In this document: one piece after another, positions 25,939 through 37,964 of the stretch
Position numbering within the stretch: position 1 is the first letter of the stretch
How the letters are laid out: every line of letters begins with the position of its first letter
DNA from: Ochotona curzoniae
Lineage: Eukaryota > Chordata > Mammalia > Lagomorpha > Ochotonidae
DNA: 64,000 nucleotides
Assembly: GCF_017591425.1 (NCBI RefSeq)
Contig: NW_024466459.1
Location: 4,464,001-4,528,000 of the forward strand
Direction of reading: 5' to 3'
The notes under the pieces: model-generated
Database searches by the model: none
The model's input: only the letters and a program-made list of their open reading frames with translations
What the model was told of the DNA's origin: nothing
Position numbers and translations under genes: made by a program

Positions 25939-26256
25939 GAAAGAAAGATTGATTTGTATATTTGGAAAGAAAAAAGAGAGGGAGAAAAAATACACATGGA
26001 GAGAATTTTCCACCCACTGGTTGACTCTTCAAATGGTTGTAATGGCCAAACCCAGGAGCCGAAAGCTTCATTTGGGTCTTCCTCATGGATGGTCTGGATC
26101 CAAACACTTGTGCCATCCTTCACTCCTTCCTCCTGGAGATTAGCAGGCAGCTGGATTGGAAGTGGAGCAGCTGGGGCATGAATAGGTGCCCATACCTATT
26201 CATGATGCCTGAGTTGCAGCTGTCAGCTTTAATTGCTGTACCACCATGATGTGTCT
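25939..26256 (-). mobile_element. C-SINE inside L1, with target duplication
   Basis: Reverse SINE ('atttggaaagaaaaaagaga', 'gttgactcttcaaatggttg', 'gattagcaggcagctggatt') flanked by 'cctttgctcattt' (25926-25938) and 'cttttgcccattt' (26257-26269), a 13-nt target-site duplication with two differences. Confidence 0.85.
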
Positions 26257-26930
26257 CTTTTGCCCATTTCTGAACTGGATTGGTTTGTTTATTGCTGACT
26301 TTGATTTTCTGGTAAATTTTGGATATGATTTCTTTGTTGGATAAGTACTTTGTATTTTTTCCCATTCTGTCTGTCTTCATTCTATTCATTATTTCCTTTC
26401 CATAAAGAAGTTTCTGAGTCGGCTATAACCTGATATATGCATTTTGCTTTTATTTGCTCGTGCACTTTCTTTAGATTGCTTTTTCAAAAGATAAGTATGA
26501 AAAATCTTGAAATAGTTTGCTTTTCTTTCAACAGTTATCAAAGATTTTTTTAATAGTCCATATCTGAGCCTTTCTCTTTGATTTGTAGGAACCATAGGGT
26601 CAGCCGTTTTGGGTTCTTAATGATGTGACTACTGAGTTTCCAAGTTAGAATAAATGAAAAACAGACACTTATTAGGAATGTTTTTCCCCTCTGTCTGTAA
26701 TGTGTATTCCAAAGTTTGTGAAATTTCTGATTCATCTCTTGACCTTGGTGATTTCACAACGTAAATCATCCAAACCATAGAATAATCCTTGTTTGAGAAT
26801 GTGTTCAGTGTTTGGATCAAACGTTCAGAAACTGAGAATATAAAAGTTAAGCTCCAAAAGGACCACTTAAGTCAAGCTTGGGATCAAATAAACTTCTGGG
26901 GCTTCTGCAAAGTCTCAGTTCTGTCACTGT

Positions 26931-28297
26931 TGTCATCATGGAGGTGGCTCAGCACTCGAGGAACAAGGTATTCATCAACTTTGTCAAGCCAGAGAGAGTT
27001 ATTGGAAATCTTCAAGGGGAGGGAGTTTCAAAAACAACCTACAAAGTGGTGTAGCACTGCAACAGTGTAGGTACAACCAACTACTTCCTCAATTCTTTGG
27101 TCAACCTTTCAGAAACTATAGATTTACCCAAGGAATTGACAAATACCATGGCCTCCCATAGAAACTCTATCATGATATTAAACAGGAAAGGTTTATAAAG
27201 GAAACAGTTTATGTCTAGTGATTGTTCGATGGAGGATGTTTTATTTGGGTCTGGAAAAATATCATAAGGTGTCTGAAGAATTAAAATATTTAAATGTATG
27301 ACAGACAACGACTCATGAGTATCTGAAAGTCTGATGATCCTGAGGTAGTGACACACAACACACACAGCACACACACACAAGCTTAGAACCTCAAATCTTG
27401 TACTGAATCTAAGTTATTGAGTGTCCTTTCTTTTCATCTAAATAGGGCCACAACTGCTCACCTTCCAGAGGTTCTCTCCTGTGGACCTTTGTCTTAGAAG
27501 AGGTGATGTGTCTTTCATGATGAGTCATTATTTTCTATTCCCTGGAGCATGACTTGCTCAAAACAGGCCATTTTCCTAACCTCCATGCAACCTTTTTAAA
27601 ATATATGGAACTCTTTTGAATGCTAAGTTGAGTGATCTGCTGAGTGTGCTGATAGAAGGAGAATTTGGCTGCCTACTATGGAAGCTTAATGGACAAATTC
27701 CCTTCTTTACCTACCCATGTGAATCTGGTGGGATTACTCAGCCCCAAACAACAGGATCTTTCTTCTTGAGTCTTTGAACTTAGAAGGTATGAGGTAATGA
27801 CAAAAGGACAATAAAGACAGTCTTTGTGGTGTCATGGTCAAGAGTCCAGCAGTGGTGACAGCCCTGGGACTTCAGGGCCTGCATCCATTGCTGTTGGCAT
27901 CAGCAATCCTGTATACTACTGGCGCTGGCATGATAAATGTGAAGCAGCTGGTCCCTGGGGTGTGACGTCAGCTATAGTTCCTACCATCTGGCTTCTTCTG
28001 TTGCATGACCACATTCTAAGGAACTGCACTGTTTTCATTAAACTGTATCCAAGATGATGCTAGAAAGAATAGGTGTGCATTGACGTCTGTTGGTCCTCGG
28101 CTCCACCCAGGAACTCTGTAGATTCAAGCACCCTCTCCTTTTTCTTCCAGTTGGTTAATTTTCACATTACATGCTGCTCTGAATTCCTCTTTGTGGGATG
28201 TGAGCCATGTCTTACTGTGTATCTGTCGGAGCACGTGTTTATGGTGCTTGCCCTTCACCACCCTACGTGTAGCTCCTGCTCTTCTGTAGCCATTTTA
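26931..28297. other. no gene recognised
   Basis: Includes a short CA-rich stretch (27353-27380). No exon or confident repeat. Confidence 0.3.
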
Positions 28298-28640
28298 GGA
28301 CTTATTTTAGTTATTTGAAAAGCAGAGTGACAGAGAAAGAGGGGCACAAAAAAGAGGTGGAGAGGGAAGATCTTCCTTCTGTTGATTCATTACTTAAGTG
28401 GCCACAATGGCCAGGGCTGGACCAGGACAAAACCAGGGGGTTGAAATTCCAACTAGCTCTCCTGAAAAAGGGGTAGCAGGGACCTAACCACTTGGGCCAT
28501 CTTGTTTAGCTTTTGTAGGAACATTGTCAGATACTAAATCGGAAGTGGAGCAGTCAGGACTTTTGAGCTGGCATTGTGGCACAGAATGCCAGTGTTCGAA
28601 TTGGTGGTTTAACCCACTGCATCACATTGCCAGTCTCAGT
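28298..28640 (-). mobile_element. C-SINE, full length
   Basis: 'tagttatttgaaaagcagag', 'aagtggccacaatggccagg', 'aaatcggaagtggagcagtc', head near 28635. Confidence 0.85.
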
Positions 28641-29182
28641 CATGTTTTATAGTAAGTGCTTCTGTTCCTCGTTGCTAAATGTCCCAGTACATGAGAACCA
28701 AGGCTGTGTTGAGCAGAGGGAATGAGTGGAACCTTTGGCTGTGAGTCTGAAGACGGGGCACAAGAGTTACAGAGACTATTTCCAGCTCCTGGTGTGTATG
28801 TGTGATGCCCGTATCCTCTTTCTTTGGAGGGTCATGCAGTTTGGGAAGAATTTTACTCCACCCTTTGAGCCCATAAGCCTTCCTCTTCCTCTTGCCTGAC
28901 CTGTGTATAATTTCCAGCAAGATTTCAAGTCTCCCTCAACTTTCTTATTTCTCAGGTTGCCATGGGTGTCTCCCATGAATTTCTAGGTATGTAGACAGCC
29001 AGGCAAGGGGAAGGCTTTTGTTTGTTTGCTTTTAGCTTTTGGATGGTCTGCTGACTTCTAGATTTGCTCCATTCACTTTTTGGCAGGCCTGATGACTGCC
29101 TTGAATTGTGTTCTCTGCCTCTGGTGAAGCTGGGAGTCTTGGTTGCCATATCCATAGCAAGTCCCCCCACCCCCATGCAAGG

Positions 29183-29227
<45 letters not shown>

Positions 29228-31230
29228 GGGGATGTGAATACTTCTGGGCAAGAAGTCCACACACTTGCCACCTTGCCATCAGAAACCAAAGTTCTTTTTC
29301 AGTAGGAAGATCTTCATCATTTGTTGTCTTTTTGGGGATCATTTTCAGCACCTTTGAATAATTGCTTTTAACCATTTCATCTGGTTTTATACTTGCTCAC
29401 TAGAGAGGTGGCTTATCTGGCTTATCTGTTCACATGCAACTTTTACTGGGAATCACCTTTATAATTTCTTGGGAAAAAAGACAAATGAACTTATGTATTT
29501 TTATACATAAGTGTGTTATGTATATGCCTCTATATTTACATATTATGCGCAGAAAACAGCTTTTTAAAATTGGAGGCCTGTTTTAATAACAGTAATAACA
29601 AAACCCAAATTATTGTTGAAGTTATAAGAAGTAATGTGTCATAGTCTTGAGCTTGAAAGACATAATTTTAGAGGTGTTTCAACTTAGGGTGGAATATTTG
29701 TGCTAGTTGCATTGTGAGCTCTTCCATAGTAATCTTAAAGACCCCAATAGGTTAGCATACCCTTTTTGCTTCTTTTTGTTCCAATTTCTTAGCAAGCTCT
29801 TGTTAGGGCATGGAACAGCAGCACTGGGCTTCCTCCTTTTCTGGCTCAGACTGTCTTGGCACCACACTCCTCCTTCCAGAGTCTTTTTAAGGAAGTGGGA
29901 GCTTCAAGCATCTGAACCTCAGAACCTAGCTCCTCTGCAACTTCCCGTGGGTTGTGTAATTGACAGGCTGCATGGAGGCTCAGAAATCCGTGTCCATGTG
30001 CAAACAGCTATTGAGGCCCCTTCTTCAGGGAGAGCAAAGGAAATGGCCATTCACACAGGAACCCAGCAAGTTGCCAACAAGGACAGCATTGTTTAGACAG
30101 CTGTAACTGAGTGCTTCGCAGCTGTGTGTGGTTTGTGTTTTGCAATGAATTGTGTAAAATCTAATACTGAATGGCCGCAAACCATGACATGCAAAAACGG
30201 AGGGAAAAGAAAATACGGACATACTGGAAGGGAAGAATTAAGGTGGTCATTCAGAGGAATATCTTCTTAACCTTGAAATAACCAAAATATTATTTAAACA
30301 AAATACGAAAGAACCAACCACAAATTAAGAAACTCTGTTCTGTAAAAGCTGACTCCAAGATAATAATCATGCAAATCACAAACTTAAGGAAGTTATTTGT
30401 TGCATATATCCATTAGATATCTACTCACAGATGATTCACATTTACAGTATTCAGGAAGTTCCACAAGCCAATAGTTTAAGGCACACGGCATGAGTGTTTT
30501 TGTTGTTGCTGTTTAATTTGAAAAGTTTAGTAAGAGTGATTCACAATATAAAATACATTTAAAATTGTTATTCATCTTTGAAATGCCACTAAAAGCACAA
30601 TGAATGTGTGTTATGCCCTTCAGAGTGTCTGTTACTAAATAAGCACTAATACGTAAGGCTTAAAATTTACACATTCCATTAATATGATTGCACGTGTGTA
30701 CCATTGCTTTCTGGGAAGACTCAAACCTATGTACAAAAGTGAAAAATACTTATTCTATAACCCAATCATTAGATTGGTAGGCAAAGACAGAAAAGAAATG
30801 AATACTCATTTTCATCATAATGGTTACTATTATAAGACTGGGCTACCAATGCAGAGCCCATGAACCGTTATTGGCGGGAGTATCTCAGAAGGTGATTCTA
30901 GAAGAGACTGACATTCAATCAACAGTCTGAGTGAAGGAGATTGTCTTCCCTATGCAGGTGGGTATCCTCTAACCCACTGAGAGAATAGAACAAAAAGGCA
31001 GAGGAAGCGTAAATTTGTTCTCTACTTAAAGTGGGATAGGCATCTCCTGTCCTGAGGTGTCAGCATTCCTGGTTTTTAGGCTTCTAACTCAAAGCGATGC
31101 TTTTAAACCATCAACACCCTTCACTCAAAGACCTGTAACTTTGGACTGCAATTTATATCATGACTTTTTCAGCTTGCAGATAGTAGGTTTTGGGTCATAG
31201 TAGCCTATTCATTTGCATGATCTATTCCTG
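28641..31230. other. no gene recognised; GT/GA microsatellite at 29183-29226
   Basis: Contains (GT)11 followed directly by (GA)11 at 29183-29226. The rest is unassigned AT-rich sequence. Confidence 0.4.
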
Positions 31231-31235
31231 TAAAA

Positions 31236-31435
31236 TCATCCATCTATGAATCTATGTATCTGTGTATCTATGTATCTGTATCTAATCTATCTATGTATCT
31301 ATCTATCTAATCTATCATCTATCTAATCTATTTATCCTACCTAATCTAGCTATCATCTATGTATCAAATCTATCTAATCTATGTATCTATCTATCTATCT
31401 GTCTATCTGTATCTACCATCTATGTGTAACCACTG
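31236..31435 (+). repeat. (TCTA)n tetranucleotide microsatellite, imperfect
   Basis: About 200 bp of 'atctatctatgtatctaatc'-type repeats with many interruptions. Confidence 0.95.
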
Positions 31436-32857
31436 TCATCATTTGTCATCTGTCACCTACTTATGTAACCATTATCATCATCCATTACCTATCATTTCGC
31501 ATGGAATATCTTTCCTGTTGGTTTTGTTACTTTGGAGAACTCTGAACAACACACCCACCAAAAGCTGGAGAAGAGGATGTGTACAGCAGGTTTATTATGC
31601 TGGCCAGAATGGATGAATAATTTGTACCATATTTAGATAATCAAATGTTACACAGAAACAACAAAAATGGCCATGTGTGTGGATTTCAGCAGGATGTGAA
31701 GTTAAAGTGGGCACAGAACAGATGTGTTGTTCAGGGACACAGAGGGTGTGGCAGGTGGTTAGCTCTAAGGTCTCGTTCCATGTTGCCACTGACTGCATTA
31801 TTTCTGCTGCTAGTTCAGCTCATTGCCACACTGAAGAATCGTGTCAGTATTTTAGCCCAGAAGGCACACAGGCTTCATCTCTCAGTCACTTGCCTTGGGA
31901 GGGACGTTCCACTAGCCAACTGTAGCCATGAAATACTCGGTTATGTTCATTTTCCAAGAACTACATAACTAAGGAATGACTCTTGCTTAGTGCACTAATT
32001 GAATTATAACATGAATCTAGGCATTTTTTTCATACTTTGGATGAAAACTTCAGTTGATGTAAGAATAATTTCTTGTTTAGTAATACACCCAGGGAAGCAA
32101 TCCAAATATCAATGACAAATTGCTCCACGCACCTGATGTTTCTCACATTTTCCTTACTTAGAATGTTCTTTTTTGTTCTCCACATGAATCTAACATTTCC
32201 TTAAAACTTGAGATGAAAATCTTTCCTACTTACAAAAGACTTCTTCAAATAATATTAGATCAAAATGCATCCTTTTAAATTTTCTGTAGACAGCATGCCA
32301 TATGACATTTGGTTATATATTAGTCTGTTCTCTTTGAGTCTTCTGTAATTTTACTTCTCCGTAAATTGTGAACATGCCCAGAATACATATCTGCATCTTC
32401 TCTGTCCCTTGCCTTCTGGACTGAGTCATGGATTCGTGCCCAAGGCAGTTTGAGATTGTGGGAAGAACATGGCCTTTCAGGCCGGATGTGATTGAGTACT
32501 GGGCAGAAAATTACCAATTGTATAATCTTGGCTAGGTTGCTTTTTCTCTGCAAATGTTAAGGGGTCAAGGATTGCTTACAGGGCTCTTTGAAACATTTTG
32601 GAGGGGTGGGTACTTGGCACAGTTTAGACTCAATTGGGACTTCCACATGCCGTAGGAGAGTGCATAGGAACAATCCTAGCTTTACTTTTGACTACAGCTT
32701 CTTCCTAATGGTAATCTTTGAAGGCAGAATGTGGTGAAGCCTCTGCCAAATACAGATTTAGCAGCATTTGTGGAAAATATTATGGCAAATTTATGCATAG
32801 ATTTTAAAAAAGTATTTGCATTATTATATATTTTATGATCACTTTCCCACAACTTTT
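31436..32857. other. no gene recognised
   Basis: No exon-like signal and no confident repeat match. Confidence 0.35.
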
Positions 32858-32900
32858 TAAAAAGATTTATTTTACTTTTATTTGAAAGGCAGAATAACAG

Positions 32901-32943
<43 letters not shown>

Positions 32944-33205
32944 TCCATCAGCTGGTTCACTCCTCAAGCAGCTCTAACAGTCAGAGCTGAGCTGATCCAA
33001 AGCTGGGAACCAGGAACCTACTTTAGATCTCCTACATGGGTGCAGGGAATCAAGAACTTGAGCCAACCTCCACTGCCTTCGTTGGCTATAGGGAAGACAA
33101 TGGATCAGAAGTGGAGCAGCTGGGACATGAACTGGTGCCCACATTGAATGCAGGTCCTGCAGGCAAAGTCCTGCCTCACCATACCACAGTACTAACCCTC
33201 CCCTT
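32858..33205 (-). mobile_element. C-SINE with (GA)n expansion
   Basis: 'ttttatttgaaaggcagaat', (GA)20 at 32901-32940, 'ctggttcactcctcaagcag', 'atcagaagtggagcagctgg', head near 33200. Confidence 0.9.
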
Positions 33206-34184
33206 TGGCTCCCCTCAAAAAACAAAGGTCTTGTACCCCAGTGTATAAAAGCAGAATTTAGTGCCTGACCCACTTCCATTATGAGCAATAGAATATAGGA
33301 TCACTTAGTGGGGTTCTGGGATACTATTCATAAATATACATGTAGAAAAAGGCCAGCTCAGATATAGACTTATTGGGATTCCAAATCCCAACATTTATCT
33401 GCTTAATATTAAAGGTGAGTTAGATGAAAAGTTTAAATCCAGGTAAACAGTGATAGACATATTATCATCCATGTTAATTGCCTTGCTTTTTGGTTAAAGA
33501 TGGAAAAGGGGAGGTCACAGGAAGTACTGGAGTTGGCAGTACATTCGGAAGACAAGACAAAGCAATAATTGGATCAATATCCAGAACACTGTCTACTAGC
33601 CCGGCCGACAATTCTGTTGTGAATGCCTTGGGTTCTACATCTACACTTAGTCGATACTATCCATCATGCCTGGATTAGAAATTATTTTAATTATTTTGAT
33701 GATATTTAAACAAAATTTGTAAATAAGCCATTGAGTCGGGACCCCCCCCCACATAAGACATATGAAGCAAAAAACGCAAGTTAAAATTATATTTTTGTCA
33801 TTTGTTTTTCTCCCATTTTATTCCCAATCAGTTATTTGAGCCTTTACCACATTTTCCAACTTTCTACTCTGAATGACCTGTTACAGATTTCAGAACACAA
33901 TGAAAATGGAACATAGCTGATTTAGAGAAATTTTCAAAGTACACTAAATTTCTAGTAGCAAGTTTTTGGTTTTTCAAATGATATGTATAACATAGAGTTG
34001 TCATAGAGATACTATCAAATATATTGATATCATTTATTATGAATGATGATACTTGAATATTTGCTTTTTAAAACTACTAAGATAATTTTTAAAAGTTAAT
34101 TGTAATTAAAATAATTAACTTTATAATGCACTATATTTTCAGAGAGTAAATATGTGTTTACTTTAGAAAGATGTATTTTAAAGG
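33206..34184. other. no gene recognised
   Basis: Includes an open stretch of 66 codons at 33478-33678 that is rich in Ser/Thr/Gly and matches nothing I know. Very AT-rich from 33700 on. Confidence 0.3.
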
Positions 34185-34432
34185 TTTTTCTTTTTGAAGA
34201 CCTATTTTAAAAGCAGAATTACACAGAGAGAAACAGGAGAGAGAGCGAGTGAGAGTGATCCTTCATTTTCTGGTTCACGCTGGGCCAGGGTGAAGCCAGG
34301 GACCTGAAGCCTCATCTGGTCTCCAGCATGGTCGCAGGGACACGGGAATGTGGGCCGCCCTCCACTGCTTTCCCTGAGCTGTCAGCAGGGAGCAGGATGG
34401 TGGCTCCCACGCTATTCCACAGCGCTGACCCT
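34185..34432 (-). mobile_element. C-SINE with internal deletion
   Basis: 'gacctattttaaaagcagaa', 'ctggttcacgctgggccagg', 'ggtctccagcatggtcgcag', 'ctgtcagcagggagcaggat', head near 34430. It lies just downstream of the ABCA remnant. Confidence 0.8.
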
Positions 34433-34471
34433 GAAGGTTTCCATTAAAAACATTTAACCCAAATCTCTTTG

Positions 34472-34855
34472 TCATGTTCTGAAAGTTGATCGTACAGAAG
34501 CAAATGTGTTTAATCCACATTCTATGCACAAATGGAACCAGGGTGGCCTGCAGAGACACAGAGGCCGTGCTGGGCAGGCTGACCCAGTGATGAGCACCAT
34601 CACTTGCTTGGCCAGCATGCATCTCTTCACCCAACAGAGAACCATCTCAACTTTTATGATATAGTTCCTGAAAATATCAATTAATGCTATAGAACTAAAT
34701 GTCTTTAAAATAAAAACAGCCATGAGCTTAGACAGGGCATGGGGCACACTGCAGTCCCAAGGCTCTTCCTGGGGGAGGAGCTTCCAAGTCACTGAGGGAT
34801 CAAGCTCTTCGTCGAAGGCTTCCAACTCCTGCTCCTTGGAGAGCTCCAGGAAAAC
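34472..34855 (-). pseudogene. near-identical copy of the ABCA8-like last exon, stop lost, 95-residue read-through
   Basis: 32 codons identical in protein to 50225-50323 (one silent change, GAG for GAA), with intact acceptor cttgcag. The TAA is replaced by TGG, and the frame stays open for 95 codons into what would be 3'UTR, to TGA at 34472. The tail begins [16 protein letters not shown] and has no domain I recognise. Whether any transcript uses it is unknown. Confidence 0.8.
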
Positions 34856-34952
34856 CTGCAAGCAAGGAAGCAGATAGACCGGGATGGGGCATTGCCTCCT
34901 GTGGTTCCAAACCAGTGCAACGAGTGAGTCCTGCACACTGGCTGTGACCCAC

Positions 34953-35008
34953 CTGCTCCAGGGTAGACTGCGAGAGGCTGTACTCCTCCAGGTCGAAGCT
35001 CTGTTTAA
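34953..35008 (-). pseudogene. near-identical copy of the ABCA8-like penultimate exon
   Basis: 56 nt with intact acceptor (ttttgcag) and donor (gtgggt). Encodes the same residues as 50427-50482, with no difference seen by eye. The intron to the next exon (97 nt) matches the functional 103-nt intron except for five substitutions and one 6-nt gap. Confidence 0.85.
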
Positions 35009-35044
35009 CTGCAAAAGGATTTTTTCATATGTTAGGGGTGTATT

Positions 35045-35450
35045 TGGGGTACTTCAAAAAATTCACGGAGAGCAAAATTATAACATACGTTTATTTCAGC
35101 GAAAAAACAAATTCCTTAATATGAGAAGGTTTTCAGCAAGGTCATAGGAAATCTGCTCTTCAAAAATTATGCATAGATTTCGAAATGATTTTGCACCCAA
35201 ACAGACTTAACTTTCAGTCTGCTTTTCTGTGAGCTTTCCCCTGTATTCTTGTATTTTGAATCTGGATGGTTTACTGAGGGAATAAATAGCCAACACAGGC
35301 AAATCGTAAGTGAAGTAAAAGAGATTTTCATGGACACAGGGCATCTTACAGCTCAGCTGAATGACCGTGCCTGATGAAATCCGCAGGGAATGAGCTAGCT
35401 CTCTGCGTGTATGTTGCGCAGTTTTTGAAATGTGCACTTAAGGGAGAAAG
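35045..35450 (-). mobile_element. possible mariner-type DNA transposon remnant
   Basis: Begins with a 'gtacttcaaaaaattca' end resembling mariner terminal repeats as I remember them. The minus strand 35437-35207 encodes RRELAHSLRISSGTV, resembling the helix-turn-helix of mariner transposases. A related end ('tccatgaaatttttgaagtg') lies at about 38250. Rejoining the parts was not attempted. Low to moderate confidence. Confidence 0.35.
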
Positions 35451-36220
35451 CAATGCTGGAAATACTTCCTCACCCACATGCAAATCTATGCGTCAGTCGA
35501 CTCAGCAAGGCAGCAGGAAGGGGGAGGTAGACATATTTACAAGGTGAATATCAGAAGATTGTAGAGAACTATCATTGACTCTAGGGAGCAGAAAGTCACA
35601 AGGCTTTTCTGTTTTTCCTTTTTTCCCCCCAAAAGTAATCGCAGCTGGCTCTTTCAGGTTGAAAGCCCTTCCTGTTGATTCAGACTGGCAAGGCAATTAC
35701 AGGCACAGAGACAACTCAACACCTCAGATCAATGACCCCAACGCTTGCTCTAGGGAGAGTGTGAGTGGTGTCACAGGTGTGTAGCTCAGAAAGTGCAAGG
35801 AAGACTGTATTGCTATGACCTGTAGATGCTATCAATGGAGTCAAAAGAATCTTCTGGAATCAAGAGAGTGACAATGTAAGCAGTATAAGGAATAGTTCTA
35901 AGTCAAACGCCACACTGGCCAGAGCGGTGAGAAGGAAAAAACTTAAAATGAAACTATGCCTGGGGAGACTTCTGTAGTGTGTTCCTCCGGAAACAGGAAG
36001 GGGGTTATTCATGACTATATAGGCGGTCTGCTTTTTGATCTATACTCTGAGCCAATAGAGTAACAGGCAATACAAACTTAATACAATACAATGCATAGCT
36101 TAAATTCAACGTTTAAAGTGAATGTGCACCCCTGATCTAAAACAATGGAATGTCCTCTCCTTCAGAATACAGTGAGTTTGTGACAGAGTATGTGGCAACA
36201 ACAACAAGCAGCTAAAAAGG

Positions 36221-36277
36221 AGGACAGTGTCCCAGGAACCCCAGGGGGTCCCTTCGGCTGCTCCCTGTCAGTTGCAC
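36221..36277 (-). pseudogene. ABCA exon remnant: truncated Q-loop exon
   Basis: Equivalent of the first third of 53861-54021. After acceptor cctgcag it reads VQLTGSSRRDPLGFLGHCP and then homology stops, about 100 nt before the expected donor. The glutamine of the Q-loop falls at the break. Confidence 0.75.
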
Positions 36278-36329
36278 CTGCAGGGAAAAGTTCAGTCTTA
36301 CAGTCTGTGGAGAAAGACTTTGTTCGGAG

Positions 36330-37140
36330 GATGACTACACCAACAGCAGTGTGAGATGGCAGTGGACCCTTGTTTCAAAGTGATCAGGGAAATGTGAGTT
36401 AAAGCCAGAAGAGGTGGCACCTCACCCCTGTTATAATGGCTATTATCAAAAACAAACAGCCTGAACTGGTGAGGTTATAGAACAAAAAGGGATCCCTTGT
36501 ACTGTTACGAGGAAGGCAAATTGGCGGGTCCATTACGGATAATATTTTGGAGGTTGTCCAGAAAACTAACAATAGAACTACCATGTGATCCAGTAGTCCC
36601 ACTTCTGGGTAGCTACCCAAAGGAATGATAATCAGTGTATCCAAGAGATAGTTGCACCCCCATGCTCACTGAAGAATTAATCATAACACTCCAGATATAG
36701 AGGTTATCCTAAGTGTCCATCACCAGATGAATGGATAAAAAGTGAGGATTCTATTCATGATGGAATGCTCTTCAGTCTACAACACTGTCATTTGTGATAA
36801 CATTGATGAATCTGAAGGAAATAAGCACTCAACCTCAATGCAATAAACAAGGCATAGAAAGGCCAGTGTCACGTGATTGCATAGTATGTTGAATCTAAAA
36901 GGTCGTGCTCACAGGAATAGAGAGAAGAAGGGTGGTTCCCAAAAGATTTGGGGCAGAGGCTTGATGTTAAAAAAGGAACTATAGACCCAAGATTACAGAG
37001 CTTCAGTGACACTGGGGGAACACACCACAGTGGTCCACGACACACCATTATGATTCCAACAACTTTGTAATGCAACACCTTGTTTCAAATTTGTGAAAAG
37101 AGTGAATTTTAAATGTTGAAATAATGGCAAATATGTGAAG
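36330..37140 (+). mobile_element. old L1 fragment (ORF2 end and 3' region)
   Basis: Decayed L1 ORF2 C-terminus on the plus strand: 'cttctgggtagctacccaaagg' region, 'ccatcaccagatgaatgga' and 'gatggaatgctcttcagt', followed by 3'-region sequence. It splits the ABCA remnant between its Q-loop and Walker A pieces. Confidence 0.7.
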
Positions 37141-37321
37141 CCATACATTTTAATGAATCTGATTAAATTATTCCACACTGTAGACATATATCAAACGTCA
37201 CATCATCCATTTATTCTTTAATACATTGTATAGATTATTTTAAGCAACTACTGGGTAACACATTTTTCAGGTTGTCACCCAAGCATTGCTAAACAATAAG
37301 CTGTTAGCCTTGTCCACCTAC

Positions 37322-37413
37322 CTGCCCTGCACTTGGTTTGGTGACTCCAGTTATTATCTTAACAGATATGCTTTTATCAGCTCCATTATGTCCTAATAAT
37401 TCTAAAACCTCAC
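37322..37413 (-). pseudogene. ABCA exon remnant: damaged Walker A
   Basis: Equivalent of 55899-55990. Reads [20 protein letters not shown], then GVTKPSAGQ and a gt donor. The Walker A is GHNGADKSI: the glycine before the lysine is aspartate, and the following Ser-Thr pair is Ser-Ile. The 5' border seems to have lost a base, breaking the frame. Confidence 0.85.
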
Positions 37414-37964
37414 TCCCCAAAAAAGGTATAATAATAATGATAGCATTCTTAGCAGTCTCACATTGTGCTAAGTGTTAAGCTGTGTGCTCTATGTGCAACT
37501 GTCATGACGACTGACTCAGAGCAGTTAGAAACGCTCCGAGTTTCAGTTCTTCGTCTAAGGCCACAGAAACGGGAAGAGGGTCAAAGTTATGCTTAGAAAC
37601 CAGCTATGTTGGATGGAGACAGAAGTCAGCAAAAATAGACTCTTAGATATGCTGACCAAGATTTGTGAATGTGCTGGCGCATCCCCACTCACTTCCCTGC
37701 TGAACAGTGTTGGCCGTTAGGCAATCTTTCACACTAATCACGAGGAAAGTTGTGGTTCCATAGTTTAAACAGAAAGCTTGTGGATTTAGTGTTGAAAAGG
37801 ACTGCGTCTTTATTCAAATGAAGTTGCTTTTTGTTGGATAAGAAACAGAGTCAGCCTGCAGTCACACGAGAAATAACTCTCAGAGTACTGAGATTTTCCG
37901 TTTACAGATGCTAAATGTTGGAGGAGGTTCTTGAGACAAAAGTAGAAGGGCTACTGGGTCCAAC

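Larger units (their letters stand above)
24480..26930 (-). mobile_element. old L1 (3' part), interrupted by two insertions
   Basis: Minus-strand L1 3'UTR and ORF2 C-terminal sequence: 'gagagaacatgtggtattca', 'cagaattccatggttataca', then after an insert 'gctattttgaacagtgctgc', 'gaggtgatatctcattgtca', then after a SINE 'ttttgcccatttctgaactg' onward. Continuity of the L1 across both inserts is clear. The right limit is approximate. Confidence 0.8.

Noticed and set aside
29032..29375. Overlapping minus-strand open frames with Ser-Leu and Thr-His runs
   Set aside because: They are translations of the GT/GA microsatellite at 29183-29226.
31236..31435. Regular short repeat array that could be taken for CRISPR-like
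   Set aside because: It is a TCTA tetranucleotide microsatellite without spacers, in a mammalian genome.
33478..33678. 66-codon Ser/Thr/Gly-rich open frame
   Set aside because: No homology that I recognise, no splice context, and length within chance expectation.
34953..35014. Methionine-started reading MQLNRAST in the penultimate-exon copy
   Set aside because: It is a different frame from the conserved [13 protein letters not shown] reading and runs through the intron; the exon structure explains the sequence better.
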